In this document: positions 1-8,468 of the stretch, in pieces
Layout: every line of letters begins with the position of its first letter
Numbering within the stretch: the first letter of the stretch is position 1
DNA from: Lachnospiraceae bacterium
Lineage (GTDB): Bacteria; Bacillota; Clostridia; Lachnospirales; Lachnospiraceae
DNA: 64,000 bases
Direction: 5' to 3'
Assembly (NCBI GenBank): GCA_902363825.1
Contig: CABJBK010000002.1
Location: 124,001 to 188,000, forward strand
Made by a program: the position numbers and the translations under genes
Notes under the pieces: model-generated
Seen by the model: only the letters and a program-made list of their open reading frames with translations
Database searches by the model: none
What the model was told of the DNA's origin: nothing

Positions 1-922
1 CCCGGTTGCTGATCAGGCTGTATTTCACTTCGGAAATGGCAGGTACGCCGCCCGCGCTCTCGTAACTCGGATGATACGCCCGCATATACGGAAGGTCATA
101 TACCTGATCCATTTCCAGTTTTGACAACGGTTTCTGCGGCGGGTTCTGCACAACAAACATTTTTTCGTCATACGTTTCAAAGAGCCGCTTCCCGAAAAAC
201 GGGTCGGTATTGCAGTACTGTGTATAAAAGCTTTTCGCATAGGCGCGCTTGTCCGACTTAATCTCCTCAAAATGCGGCAGCTCAATGGCATCGTAGATAT
301 CCTCACGGTTTCTGGTCTTGTAAACCGTACCGTCAATAAAGGTAATGTCTTTGACCGCAAGTCCGCTGTCCAGAGCTTCCGCGATCTGTACGACACTGCG
401 TTCGCCCATGCCGTACATAATAAGATCCGCACCGGAATCCAAAAGGATCGAACGTTTCACCCTGCCCGACCAGTAATCGTAATGTCCGAGTCTGCGCAGG
501 CTCGCCTCGATGCCGCCGATCAGGATCGGGGTATGTTTATAGGTCTGCCTTATCAGGTTGCAGTAAACGATCGTCGCATAGTCCGGGCGCTTTCCCATCA
601 CACCGCCCGGGGTAAAGGAATCCATGTTCCGTCTGTGTTTGGACACCGAATAATGATTTACCATGGAGTCCATGTTTCCCGCAGTCACAAGAAAACCGAG
701 ACGCGGCTCACCAAGGATCGAAATGCTGTCCTTATCCCGCCAGTCCGGCTGTGAAATGATGCCGACCGTATAGCCATGCAGCTGCAAAATGCGGCTGATA
801 ATGGCATGTCCGAACGAGGGATGATCCACATAGGCATCCCCGATCACATACACAAAGTCAAGCTGCGTGATGTGTTCCCTTTCCATATCTTCTTTTGAAA
901 TTGGTAAAAATCCGTTACTCAT
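1..922 (-). CDS. YgiQ family radical SAM protein, N-terminal part (cut by window edge)
   Basis: The reading frame starts at an ATG at 922 and runs off the left edge, so about 307 N-terminal residues are visible. The segments PGGVMGKRPDYATIVYCN, LIGGIEASLRRLGHYDYW and GADLIMYGMGER are typical of the YgiQ/UPF0313 family. The CxxxCxxC cluster motif of radical SAM enzymes normally follows a stretch like the last visible residues (SEVKYSLISNR), so it lies just outside the window. The start overlaps the stop of the upstream HAD gene by 8 bases (ATGAGTAA), which indicates translational coupling. The biochemical role of YgiQ is not settled. The family call is firm; the function is not. Confidence 0.88.
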   Translation of the reverse strand, partial: MSNGFLPISKEDMEREHITQLDFVYVIGDAYVDHPSFGHAIISRILQLHGYTVGIISQPDWRDKDSISILGEPRLGFLVTAGNMDSMVNHYSVSKHRRNMDSFTPGGVMGKRPDYATIVYCNLIRQTYKHTPILIGGIEASLRRLGHYDYWSGRVKRSILLDSGADLIMYGMGERSVVQIAEALDSGLAVKDITFIDGTVYKTRNREDIYDAIELPHFEEIKSDKRAYAKSFYTQYCNTDPFFGKRLFETYDEKMFVVQNPPQKPLSKLEMDQVYDLPYMRAYHPSYESAGGVPAISEVKYSLISNR

Positions 923-1589
923 TTCTCAAATCCTCATACGAATGATCCAGTACCTGCTCATAGGACGTAATATAAAAATCCGCCAGTTTCTTTTTGATGT
1001 CGATAAGATCCTCAGAATATTGATCCGCGACCGCGCACACTGTCATCCCCGCGTTTTTTCCTGACAGAATACCGTTTGGAATGTCCTCAAATACCAGACA
1101 GTCCGCCGGGTCAACCTTCAAATGCTTCGCCGCACTTAAAAACACATCCGGCGCCGGTTTGCCTTTTTTGACTTCATCCGAGGTCTGAAACACCTCAATG
1201 TAGGAATACAGATCGTGTGCCGTGGCAACCGCGTTCAAAAGTTCTCTCGAATTACTGGTCGCGATCCCGGTCCGGATCCCGTTCGTTTTCAGGTATTGCA
1301 AAAATTTCAGTGCCCCAGGTTTAAAAGGAACTTCCTTTTCGTATTTTTCCCGTGCCATATTATTCCAGATCACTTTTAATTCTTCCGGTGTCTCTGGGAT
1401 TGGAAATGCTTTTGCAAAGTACTCCGCCGTCTCATCAAAACTCATGCCCTCGATCTTTGCCTCTAAATCTTCCGGATAGGCAAGCCCTTTTTTTGCCAGA
1501 AATTCTATGTCAATGCCCTTCCACATCCACATGGAATCCACCAGCGTGCCGTCCAGATCAAATATCACCGCTTTTTTATTTTTTAACAT
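915..1589 (-). CDS. HAD family hydrolase (beta-phosphoglucomutase/phosphatase-like, subfamily IA)
   Basis: A 224-residue soluble protein with the haloacid dehalogenase motifs in order: motif I FDLDGTLVD (nucleophile Asp11, acid/base Asp13), motif II with ATSNS after residue 110, motif III lysine in KKGKPAPDVF, and motif IV VFEDIPNG. The residues between motifs I and II form a helical cap as in subfamily IA phosphatases and beta-phosphoglucomutases. The substrate cannot be read from sequence. It overlaps the pseudouridine synthase upstream by 7 bases and the ygiQ-like gene downstream by 8, so the three are probably one transcript. Confidence 0.9.
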   Translation of the reverse strand: MLKNKKAVIFDLDGTLVDSMWMWKGIDIEFLAKKGLAYPEDLEAKIEGMSFDETAEYFAKAFPIPETPEELKVIWNNMAREKYEKEVPFKPGALKFLQYLKTNGIRTGIATSNSRELLNAVATAHDLYSYIEVFQTSDEVKKGKPAPDVFLSAAKHLKVDPADCLVFEDIPNGILSGKNAGMTVCAVADQYSEDLIDIKKKLADFYITSYEQVLDHSYEDLRNE

Positions 1590-2308
1590 GTCTGATTTCC
1601 CTTCAAATCTTCGATTTCTTTTTCTGTGAGCGGCCGGTACTGTCCGCTCTCCAATGTCTCATCCAGTGTGAGTGTTCCCATGGAAAGCCGCTTTAAATAA
1701 AGGACTTCCTTCCCGACTGCCTCAAACATCCGCTTTACCTGATGGAATTTTCCCTCTGTGATCGTAAGCGTGATCTCCGATATGTCGCCCGCTTTTAAGA
1801 TCACAAGTTCTGCCGGAAGTGTCGGCTGTTTTTCACCGATATCCAATCCTTCCTTCATCTTTGCTGCATCCGTCTCATCCACACATCCCCGGATCCGGGC
1901 AAAATAGGTTTTGGCCACATGCTTTTTCGGGGCAAGCAGGCGGTGCGCGAGTTCCCCGTCATTGGTGATAAGGAGCAGCCCTTCGGTATCGATATCGAGC
2001 CTGCCAACCGGGAACAGATCTTTTTTGCCCGGCACATCAATGAGATCGAGCACCGTTTCATGTCTTAAGTCCTCGGTAGCGGACACGCAGCCCACCGGTT
2101 TGTTTAACATATAGTAGGAAAATGTGGCATAAGAAACCACCGCACCATTTACCGTGACCTGATCTTCTCCCGGTATCACCTTGACTTCCGGCCGCCCGGC
2201 GGTTTCCCCGTTTACCGTGACAAGCCCTTTTTTTATTTTTTCCTTGATCTCACTTCTTGTTCCGATCCCCATATCGGCAAGATATTTATCCAGTCTTAAA
2301 CTTTTCAT
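1583..2308 (-). CDS. rsuA: 16S rRNA pseudouridine synthase, RsuA/RluB family
   Basis: A 241-residue enzyme with an N-terminal S4 RNA-binding domain (about residues 1-60, beginning MKSLRLDKYLADMG) followed by the pseudouridine synthase domain. The catalytic motif GRLDIDTEGLLLITNDG carries the nucleophilic aspartate at residue 105. Length and domain order fit RsuA, which isomerises U516 of 16S rRNA, but RluB/RluE-type 23S enzymes share this layout, so the exact target is inferred. The stop overlaps the HAD gene by 7 bases. The M23 peptidase gene lies 9 bases upstream. Confidence 0.88.
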   Translation of the reverse strand: MKSLRLDKYLADMGIGTRSEIKEKIKKGLVTVNGETAGRPEVKVIPGEDQVTVNGAVVSYATFSYYMLNKPVGCVSATEDLRHETVLDLIDVPGKKDLFPVGRLDIDTEGLLLITNDGELAHRLLAPKKHVAKTYFARIRGCVDETDAAKMKEGLDIGEKQPTLPAELVILKAGDISEITLTITEGKFHQVKRMFEAVGKEVLYLKRLSMGTLTLDETLESGQYRPLTEKEIEDLKGNQTC

Positions 2309-2317
2309 TTTTATCCT

Positions 2318-3136
2318 TTAATAATCATACACTAATTTTTTGTCATCGAGCGCGCACAGGACCCAGTATGGATTTACACTGACCTCATTTCCATCCGCAT
2401 CATTGATATAGATCCCGATATGCAGATGCACCGGGAAATTTCCAACGGTTCCGGGCGTATCACCATACCCGCTGTCTCCCATAAAACCAAGGAGCTCTCC
2501 GGCATTTATCTCTTCTCCGACTTCAAAGTCCGCAGCATATTCCGCAAGATGCGCATAATAGAAATATCCTCCGCTCGGACTTCGGATCCCGATGCGCCAG
2601 CCGCCAAGCTTAAGCCAGCCGACCGCTTCCACTATGCCGTCCGTCATGCTGACAACGGGATAGACACCCCGCGTATTGACCGATGCCATGATATCGCAGC
2701 CTTCATGTCCCCGCTTTCCGCCGAACGTCCGGCTCTGCATCCAGGAATCGCAATAACTCACATCCATCTCTTCCCTGGTCTGTGACTGCGGTATCGGAAA
2801 ATATGTGACATCCTGCCAGACCGCATCGATATAGGAAGTAAATTCATCCAGGATCGGACTTTTCTTTCGTTCCAGCTTCTTTTGCAGATGCCCGGCGGCA
2901 TCCGATCCGGTGTCCCCGGTAATAAAATAGCAGAACAGTCTTTCCGAAAATTCCTCTTTCTTCCCATCCGCGATCGTCTCATAGACTTCAAGCGGAACCT
3001 GTTCATCCCGAAAAGCCGTATACAGGCGATCACGGTCGATCACACAGGCAAACTCCGCCTCCTGCCTTACATGGGAAAAAAGCTGAACATCCAGACAGAG
3101 TATTCCGATCAACAGGAAAAATCCGATTTTTTTCAT
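2318..3136 (-). CDS. M23 family metallopeptidase (LytM type), membrane-anchored
   Basis: About 272 residues from the ATG at 3136; a GTG at 3142 is a possible alternative. Residues 4-22 are a hydrophobic signal or anchor. The C-terminal half is a LytM peptidase with the zinc and catalytic set complete (numbered from the GTG start): HEGCD (His146, Asp150), YYAHL (His198) and HLHIG (His239, His241). Such enzymes cleave peptide cross-links in peptidoglycan outside the membrane. The middle region (about 30-130) has no recognised domain. The gene is divergent from ylbJ with about 45 bases between them, so a sporulation or envelope role is possible but unproven. The ribosome site is weak. Confidence 0.88.
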   Translation of the reverse strand: MKKIGFFLLIGILCLDVQLFSHVRQEAEFACVIDRDRLYTAFRDEQVPLEVYETIADGKKEEFSERLFCYFITGDTGSDAAGHLQKKLERKKSPILDEFTSYIDAVWQDVTYFPIPQSQTREEMDVSYCDSWMQSRTFGGKRGHEGCDIMASVNTRGVYPVVSMTDGIVEAVGWLKLGGWRIGIRSPSGGYFYYAHLAEYAADFEVGEEINAGELLGFMGDSGYGDTPGTVGNFPVHLHIGIYINDADGNEVSVNPYWVLCALDDKKLVYDY

Positions 3137-3183
3137 TTTCACACACTTGTCATATCATTTCTTCCTTAAAAATATATTGAAGT

Positions 3184-4110
3184 ATGAGAAAAACTATTTC
3201 CGTCATTTGTGTATTTGTTTTTATTCTTTTTATATTGCTGTTCCCGGAAGTAACCGTTCATGCCGCTGCCGACGGGCTCTTGCTCTGGTATACCTCACTG
3301 CTTCCCACGCTCCTGCCGCTTGGCATTTTATCGAACATCCTGATCGCATCCGGTTATTTCCATTATATCACAAAATATCTCTATGCAGTGATAAAACCGT
3401 TTTATCCGATCAGCCGCGCCGGCGTGTTTCCTCTTTTTGCCGGCCTGCTGTTCGGCTTTCCTCTGGGCAGTAAGATCACCGCAGATCTCGTGAGCAGCCA
3501 TGAAATGTCCAAAGCCGAGGGCAATATCCTGATCTGCATCTGCAATAACCTAAGCCCGGTATTTCTAAACGGCTATGTATTTTGTACCTGCTTAAAGCGC
3601 CCGGATCTTTTGCCGGTCGGAATTGTTTCTCTTTACCTTCCGCCGCTTTTTTATGGCTTTTTTGGGCTGCTCCGCTGTAAAAAGGGAACCGTTTTTTCTC
3701 CAGATACAAAAAAACCGACATCACGATCTCAACTGAATTTCAAAATCATTGACGCCGGTATTCTAAATGGGTTTGAAACCCTGACCAAACTCGGTGGCTA
3801 TATCATGTTTTTTTCCATTTTGACCGCCTTCATCCGTATGTTCCCGTTCGGCAGTGAACTGACCCAGACGCTCTGCGCGGGCATCCTTGAAGTAACGACC
3901 GGGATCCATAAGACTTCCGCCATCCGTTCCTTTCCGCTGCGCTTTGCGCTCGCCCTTGGTTTTACTTCCTTCGGCGGGATCTGCGGACTGGCTCAGACTT
4001 CTTCCATGATCAAAGACGCCGGGCTTTCTACCATGCATTATCTCAGGATGAAAATGGTCTTTGCCATAAGCAGTGTCTGTATCGGTATGCTTCTTCTTTC
4101 CGGTATGTGA
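3184..4110 (+). CDS. ylbJ: YlbJ-like sporulation integral membrane protein (nucleoside-recognition/Gate domain)
   Basis: A 308-residue, strongly hydrophobic protein with about seven or eight predicted membrane segments and the conserved stretches LLPTLLPLGILSNILI and FPLFAGLLFGFPLGSKI. It is shorter than Bacillus YlbJ (about 400 residues) but keeps the core. In Bacillus subtilis the order is rsmD-coaD-ylbJ; here rsmD and coaD lie just beyond one intervening gene on the other strand, which supports the assignment. YlbJ is needed for sporulation and heat-resistant spores in Bacillus; its transported substrate is unknown. It ends 1 base before the stop of the convergent neighbour, with no terminator between. 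Confidence 0.82.
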   Translation: MRKTISVICVFVFILFILLFPEVTVHAAADGLLLWYTSLLPTLLPLGILSNILIASGYFHYITKYLYAVIKPFYPISRAGVFPLFAGLLFGFPLGSKITADLVSSHEMSKAEGNILICICNNLSPVFLNGYVFCTCLKRPDLLPVGIVSLYLPPLFYGFFGLLRCKKGTVFSPDTKKPTSRSQLNFKIIDAGILNGFETLTKLGGYIMFFSILTAFIRMFPFGSELTQTLCAGILEVTTGIHKTSAIRSFPLRFALALGFTSFGGICGLAQTSSMIKDAGLSTMHYLRMKMVFAISSVCIGMLLLSGM

Positions 4111-4111
4111 T

Positions 4112-4744
4112 CTAAGAAAGCATATCGGTATTCAGATTTGCTTCACCGCTTTCTGTTTTCTCCTGTGCTTCGGAGGCAGGCTTGTCTTCTTCTGCTTCCT
4201 CGATCTCCTGCGGCATAAGCTCCGCGCGGTTCGCAGTCACGACATTCATGCAGTCCTGAAGGGAATTGATCAGGTTGTCATATCTTGCATGGGAGGAATC
4301 GATCGCATGGGAAAGGATCTCCTCTGTATTTTTTAACAGTTCATCGGTATAGCCGATCGCACCCATACGGATATCATTCGCGTCACTGGTCGCCTTGTCA
4401 AGGATCTCCTGTGCCTGCTTGGTAGCGATCATAACGACTTCATTTGCCTGCGCATACGCCTGCTGCATGATCTGATGCTCATTGACCAGCTCAGTTGTCT
4501 GCACCTGCGCCTGTGCGATGATCGCGTCCGCCTTCGCCTGCGCATCGGCAAGGATCGCTTCTTTATTGCTGATGATCTTCTGGTAACGCTTGATTTCTTC
4601 CGGTGTCTTCATACGAAGTTCTGTCAGCAACTCTTCCAGTTCTTCCTTATTGACTAATATCTTGGTACTGGATAATGGCTGAAATTTACAGCTGTCTATG
4701 TATTCTTCGATTTCCTCTATGATCTGTTCCATCCTGCTGCTCAT
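4112..4744 (-). CDS. Conserved coiled-coil protein, function unknown (DivIVA/ATP-synthase-B-like helix)
   Basis: 210 residues from the ATG at 4744, which has AGGAGC seven bases upstream; a GTG at 4750 is too close to that site. The protein is almost entirely charged helix: after an N-terminal 50 residues come long Ala/Glu/Gln heptad-like runs (KEAILADAQAKADAIIAQAQ and QAQEILDKATSDANDIR), then an acidic low-complexity tail. There is no membrane segment. Similar proteins in clostridia are often labelled ATPase or cell-division initiation protein on coiled-coil similarity alone, and I do not accept either as a function. It directly follows coaD (15 bases) on the same strand. Confidence 0.8.
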   Translation of the reverse strand: MSSRMEQIIEEIEEYIDSCKFQPLSSTKILVNKEELEELLTELRMKTPEEIKRYQKIISNKEAILADAQAKADAIIAQAQVQTTELVNEHQIMQQAYAQANEVVMIATKQAQEILDKATSDANDIRMGAIGYTDELLKNTEEILSHAIDSSHARYDNLINSLQDCMNVVTANRAELMPQEIEEAEEDKPASEAQEKTESGEANLNTDMLS

Positions 4745-4759
4745 GTACACCGCTCCTTT

Positions 4760-5245
4760 TTATTTTGTTATATGATATTTTGCATAAATTTTATCGATAA
4801 GCTGCTTCGGGACAAACTGGGAAATGTCGCCGCCGTAAGAAGCAAACTCTTTTACAATGGTAGAACTCAAATATGCATACTCCAGACTGGAGGTCAGAAA
4901 AACCGTATCTACCTTCGGATTGACCTTATGGTTTGTCTGTGCGATCTGAAGCTCATATTCGTAATCGGAGATTGCGCGCAGTCCGCGGATAATGATGGTC
5001 GCATCGATCTGCTCCATGAAATCCACCAGAAGTCCGTCAAAGGATGCCACCGTCACATTCGGCATCTCCCGCGTCATCTCTTTTAACATACTAACACGTT
5101 CTTCCACAGAAAACAACGAATTTTTTGCACTGTTGTTCAGCACGCCGACCACCAGTTCATCTACCATTTTTGAAGATCTCTCGATAATATCAAGATGTCC
5201 GTTTGTAATCGGGTCAAAGCTGCCCGGATAAATCGCTCTTGTCAT
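4760..5245 (-). CDS. coaD: Phosphopantetheine adenylyltransferase
   Basis: 161 residues, the usual CoaD length, when started at the ATG at 5245 that is preceded by AGGAAAAG. The nucleotidyltransferase signature [15 protein letters not shown] (TxGH motif, His17) opens the protein, and [16 protein letters not shown] near the C terminus matches the ISSTxxR-type second motif. It transfers AMP from ATP to 4'-phosphopantetheine, the penultimate step of coenzyme A synthesis, in the cytosol. It sits immediately after rsmD, the conserved Firmicute pairing. Confidence 0.97.
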   Translation of the reverse strand: MTRAIYPGSFDPITNGHLDIIERSSKMVDELVVGVLNNSAKNSLFSVEERVSMLKEMTREMPNVTVASFDGLLVDFMEQIDATIIIRGLRAISDYEYELQIAQTNHKVNPKVDTVFLTSSLEYAYLSSTIVKEFASYGGDISQFVPKQLIDKIYAKYHITK

Positions 5246-5249
5246 AATT

Positions 5250-5804
5250 TCACTTTTCCTTTTGTAAAAACACATGTTTATTGGTTTTATAGCATTTTTC
5301 CTTCAAAACGGTATAACCAAGCTCCTCCGCGTAGGAAAAATCGGTTTCCAGCGCTGCCTCTACAATGATCTTCGCGGATGGCTTTACCAGTGAGGAATGA
5401 CTTAAAAAAGTAAGTACTTCCTTTTCCAGTTCCTTTTTGTAAGGCGGATCCATAAAGATCAGATCAAACCGGTATTTGCCTTCCAGCGTACGAAGTCCCG
5501 ATATCACATCGGTCTGAAGAAGTGTACACGCATCCTCAAATTTGGTAAAACGGATATTGTCCTGTATACAGGCCGCCGCGTTTTTCGCGTTTTCGATAAA
5601 AAAAGCCTTTGCGGCGCCGCGGCTCACTGCTTCCAGTCCGATCTGTCCGCTTCCCGCAAACAGATCCAGAAAATAACAGTCCGGGACATCCTGCTGGATC
5701 ATATTAAACAAGGTCTCCTTGATCCGGTCCGTGGTCGGTCTGGTATCCAGACCATCTATAGTTTTTAACGGCAGACTTCTTGCCGTTCCTGCGATAATTC
5801 TCAT
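5250..5804 (-). CDS. rsmD: 16S rRNA (guanine(966)-N(2))-methyltransferase RsmD
   Basis: A 184-residue class I methyltransferase. Visible motifs are the N-terminal [15 protein letters not shown], the [14 protein letters not shown] stretch characteristic of RsmD, the SAM-binding [19 protein letters not shown], and the catalytic MDPPYKKE. It methylates G966 of 16S rRNA in the assembled 30S subunit. The start overlaps the cinA-like stop by 4 bases and coaD begins 4 bases after its stop, so the three genes are tightly coupled. Confidence 0.96.
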   Translation of the reverse strand: MRIIAGTARSLPLKTIDGLDTRPTTDRIKETLFNMIQQDVPDCYFLDLFAGSGQIGLEAVSRGAAKAFFIENAKNAAACIQDNIRFTKFEDACTLLQTDVISGLRTLEGKYRFDLIFMDPPYKKELEKEVLTFLSHSSLVKPSAKIIVEAALETDFSYAEELGYTVLKEKCYKTNKHVFLQKEK

Positions 5805-6289
5805 TTTGTTTCCTCATCCAACTCTAAAATCTTTTCTTTCACAAAACATAACGCTTCTGTAACCGCATGTTTTCTTACCGTCTGGCGGTCTCCCTCAAAT
5901 ACGAAACGCTTTGCGGAAACCTCATCGTTTATGGCGCATCCGATGTATACAAGTCCCACCGGCTGATCCAGGCTGCCACCGTCCGGTCCCGCGATCCCGG
6001 TTGCCGAAACACAGATATTGCTGCCTGCCGCCTTTGCACCGCCGTACGCCATCGCCTCGGCTGTCTCCCGGCTGACCACCGTATAAGTCTCAATGATCTT
6101 TGGATCCACACCGAGCAGTTTTTCCTTTGCTTCATCCGAATAGGTGATATATGCCTCTTTTAAGTACTCCGATACGCCGGCCACATTGATCAGTGTTCCT
6201 GCGATCAGTCCGCCGGTACAGGATTCTGCTGTCGTAATCGTAAGATGATGTTCTCTTAACAGGGATACGACTTCTTCTTCCAGTGTCAT
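5801..6289 (-). CDS. CinA-family nicotinamide-nucleotide amidohydrolase (PncC-type, stand-alone C-terminal domain)
   Basis: 162 residues matching only the C-terminal CinA domain: TTAESCTGGLIAGTLINVAG, YSDEAKEKLLGV, VSRETAEAMA and SATGIAGPDGGSLDQPVGLVY. The N-terminal molybdopterin-binding-like domain of full-length CinA is absent, as in PncC. PncC enzymes deamidate nicotinamide mononucleotide to nicotinate mononucleotide in NAD recycling, and the conserved AESCTGG serine fits that. It lies between pgsA and rsmD in an overlapping run; pgsA-cinA adjacency is common in Firmicutes. Confidence 0.92.
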   Translation of the reverse strand: MTLEEEVVSLLREHHLTITTAESCTGGLIAGTLINVAGVSEYLKEAYITYSDEAKEKLLGVDPKIIETYTVVSRETAEAMAYGGAKAAGSNICVSATGIAGPDGGSLDQPVGLVYIGCAINDEVSAKRFVFEGDRQTVRKHAVTEALCFVKEKILELDEETK

Positions 6290-6291
6290 TT

Positions 6292-6834
6292 TTACTTCTG
6301 CTCCTTTAATACCTGCTTATTTTTTACGATATAGTCGATCAAGGATACGACCGTTAAGATCAGCGCCACATAGGTTAAGATCACGCCGAGTACCTGGAAT
6401 CCCGCATTCTGGATATCAAGGATCAGCACAATGATCATAAGCATCTGAAATACGGTTTTGAATTTGCCCCAGTAGCTTGCGGCGATCACGATCCCGTTGT
6501 CCGCAGCGATCAGACGGAATCCGCTGATGATAAATTCACGGCTGATGATGATGATGACGATCCAGCTTGCCAGCTGACCGGTCGCTACCAGACAGATCAT
6601 CGCAGAGCAGACCAAAAGCTTGTCCGCAAGCGGATCCATGAATTTTCCGAAATTGGTGACCAGGTTATATTTTCTCGCGATCTTTCCATCCAGCATGTCG
6701 GTCAGACTTGCTATGATAAAGATGGCTACCGCAATGTATTTTCCGTTATCCGGGAAATAAGGTGCCAGCATGAAAAATACAAAAAACGGGATTAATATCA
6801 CACGAAAAATCGTTAATTTGTTTGGTAAATTCAT
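6292..6834 (-). CDS. pgsA: CDP-diacylglycerol--glycerol-3-phosphate 3-phosphatidyltransferase
   Basis: 180 residues with about five membrane helices and the CDP-alcohol phosphatidyltransferase signature DGKIARKYNLVTNFGKFMDP followed by LADK (pattern DGxxARx8Gx3Dx3D), which binds the metal and the CDP moiety. It makes phosphatidylglycerol phosphate, the first committed step to phosphatidylglycerol and cardiolipin, at the cytoplasmic membrane. The gene starts 2 bases after the rimO stop and is followed at 2 bases by the cinA-like gene. Confidence 0.96.
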   Translation of the reverse strand: MNLPNKLTIFRVILIPFFVFFMLAPYFPDNGKYIAVAIFIIASLTDMLDGKIARKYNLVTNFGKFMDPLADKLLVCSAMICLVATGQLASWIVIIIISREFIISGFRLIAADNGIVIAASYWGKFKTVFQMLMIIVLILDIQNAGFQVLGVILTYVALILTVVSLIDYIVKNKQVLKEQK

Positions 6835-6835
6835 T

Positions 6836-8158
6836 TTAGATTATCTCTCCTATCAGATCATATTCATATGCGCCGGTAACTCTTACTTTCACAAAAGCAC
6901 CGGACATCAGTTCTTCCTCTGTATTGATAAAGATATAGCCATCCACACCCGGAGCATCGCGGTATGTTCTGCCCACATAAGCATTTTCATCCGCAACCTT
7001 GCCCTCAATGAACGCCCAGATCTCCTGTCCCTTTAACTCCTCATTCTGCTCAAAGATGATCTCCTGTTCCAGTTCCATGACATCATCTTTCCAGGTGAGT
7101 TTTGTCTCCTCGTCCAGCTGATCCGGAAATTCCGCCGCCGGTGTTCCCTCTTCCGGAGAATAGGTAAACGCTCCGAGGCGCTCAAATTCCATATCATTGA
7201 CAAACTGCATCAGTGTCTCATGCTGTTCCGCCGTCTCTCCCGGGAACCCGCAGATCAACGTTGTGCGCAGCGCGATATCCGGTATCTCGGTGCGCAGTTT
7301 TTTTATGATGCGCTCAAGATCCGCACGATCCGTTCTTCTTCCCATACGTTTTAAGATCGTATCATCCGCGTGCTGGATCGGCATATCCAGATAATGACAG
7401 ACTTTGCTGTTGCGCTTGATGGACGCGATCAGCTCGTCGTAAATTTCTTCCGGATAGCAGTAAAGGATACGGATCCATACCAGACCCGGAATCTTATTTA
7501 ACGCGTCGAGCAGCCGGTGCAGGCTCTTTTCACCATAGAGATCCACGCCGTAAAGAGTCGTCTCCTGTGCGACCAGGATCAGTTCCTTTACGCCAGAAGC
7601 CGCAAGCTCTTTTGCCTGCGCAACCAGATCTTCCAACGGTACACTGCGGTAATTTCCACGGATAGACGGGATGATACAATACGTACAATGCTTGTTGCAT
7701 CCTTCCGCGATCTTAAGATACGCGTAATGCCCGCCGGTGGTAAGGATACGTCCGGCATCCGCCTTCGGCAGTCCTTCGAGTGCGGCAAAACGCTCGTATT
7801 TTTTTCCTTTTAACGCTTCGTTGACCGCGTTTACAATGGCATCATAGGAATTCGTTCCCAAAATAGCATCCACTTCCGGGATCTCTGTCTCGATCTCTTC
7901 CCGGTAGCGCTCTGCCAGACATCCGGTCACCAGAAGTGCCTTACATTTTCCCTCTGTCTTTAACTGCGCCATCTCTAAAATGGTATTGACGCTCTCTTCT
8001 TTTGCGTCATTGATAAAGCAGCAGGTATTGACCACGATAATATCTGCGTCATTCTCATCATCTGTAATTTCAATGCCGGCCTTTTCAAGCATACCGAGCA
8101 TATATTCGCTGTCGACCAGATTTTTATCACAGCCAAGTGAAACAAAAAGCAGTTTCAT
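6836..8158 (-). CDS. rimO: Ribosomal protein S12 methylthiotransferase RimO
   Basis: 440 residues from the ATG at 8158, preceded by GGAGG at good spacing; an upstream ATG at 8191 would lie in the terminator stem and is rejected. The N-terminal UPF0004 domain has cysteines in SLGCDKNLVDSE, NTCCFINDA and VTGCLAERY. The radical SAM cluster motif is GCNKHCTYCIIPSIRG, and a TRAM domain ends the protein. RimO methylthiolates Asp88 of ribosomal protein S12. The LGCDKN signature separates it from MiaB, which is also present in this window (33077-34516). Confidence 0.97.
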   Translation of the reverse strand: MKLLFVSLGCDKNLVDSEYMLGMLEKAGIEITDDENDADIIVVNTCCFINDAKEESVNTILEMAQLKTEGKCKALLVTGCLAERYREEIETEIPEVDAILGTNSYDAIVNAVNEALKGKKYERFAALEGLPKADAGRILTTGGHYAYLKIAEGCNKHCTYCIIPSIRGNYRSVPLEDLVAQAKELAASGVKELILVAQETTLYGVDLYGEKSLHRLLDALNKIPGLVWIRILYCYPEEIYDELIASIKRNSKVCHYLDMPIQHADDTILKRMGRRTDRADLERIIKKLRTEIPDIALRTTLICGFPGETAEQHETLMQFVNDMEFERLGAFTYSPEEGTPAAEFPDQLDEETKLTWKDDVMELEQEIIFEQNEELKGQEIWAFIEGKVADENAYVGRTYRDAPGVDGYIFINTEEELMSGAFVKVRVTGAYEYDLIGEII

Positions 8159-8175
8159 GAAAACCTCCATATTGT

Positions 8176-8209
8176 GAAAAAGGGGAGCCAAATCTTTTTG
8201 GACACCCCT
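8176..8209 (-). terminator. Intrinsic terminator between rpoZ and rimO
   Basis: On the minus strand AGGGG, T, G, one bulged T and CCAAA pair with TTTGG, C, T and CCCCT around an AAGA loop, followed directly by a run of six T. It lies 10 bases after the rpoZ stop and 18 bases before the rimO start, so it should separate the yicC-remA-gmk-rpoZ transcript from rimO onward, at least in part. Confidence 0.75.
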
Positions 8210-8218
8210 CCTTGTTTT

Positions 8219-8464
8219 TTACTGTTCGCTTTCTTCGTCGCTCATGATCTTGACTTTTCCGGTGTAAAGCTCCTCTACCGCGATAGAGAGAGGTTTCTTT
8301 CCTTCCGGATGCGGAACTAACGGTTCGTCTCCTCCGATGATCTGTCTTGCGCGTTTCGCAGTTGCGATCACGATCGAGTAACGGCTGTTTACTACCGGTT
8401 CCTCACCGATTTCAACGTCATGGTTTACTACTTTCATAAGTTCTACATAAGATGGATGTATCAT
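8219..8464 (-). CDS. rpoZ: DNA-directed RNA polymerase subunit omega
   Basis: An 81-residue omega subunit recognised by SRYSIVIATAKRARQI and the tail KPLSIAVEELYTGKVKIM. Omega helps assemble and stabilise beta-prime in core RNA polymerase. It follows gmk by 4 bases, the standard gmk-rpoZ order, and is followed by an intrinsic terminator. Confidence 0.95.
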   Translation of the reverse strand: MIHPSYVELMKVVNHDVEIGEEPVVNSRYSIVIATAKRARQIIGGDEPLVPHPEGKKPLSIAVEELYTGKVKIMSDEESEQ

Positions 8465-8468
8465 AAAT

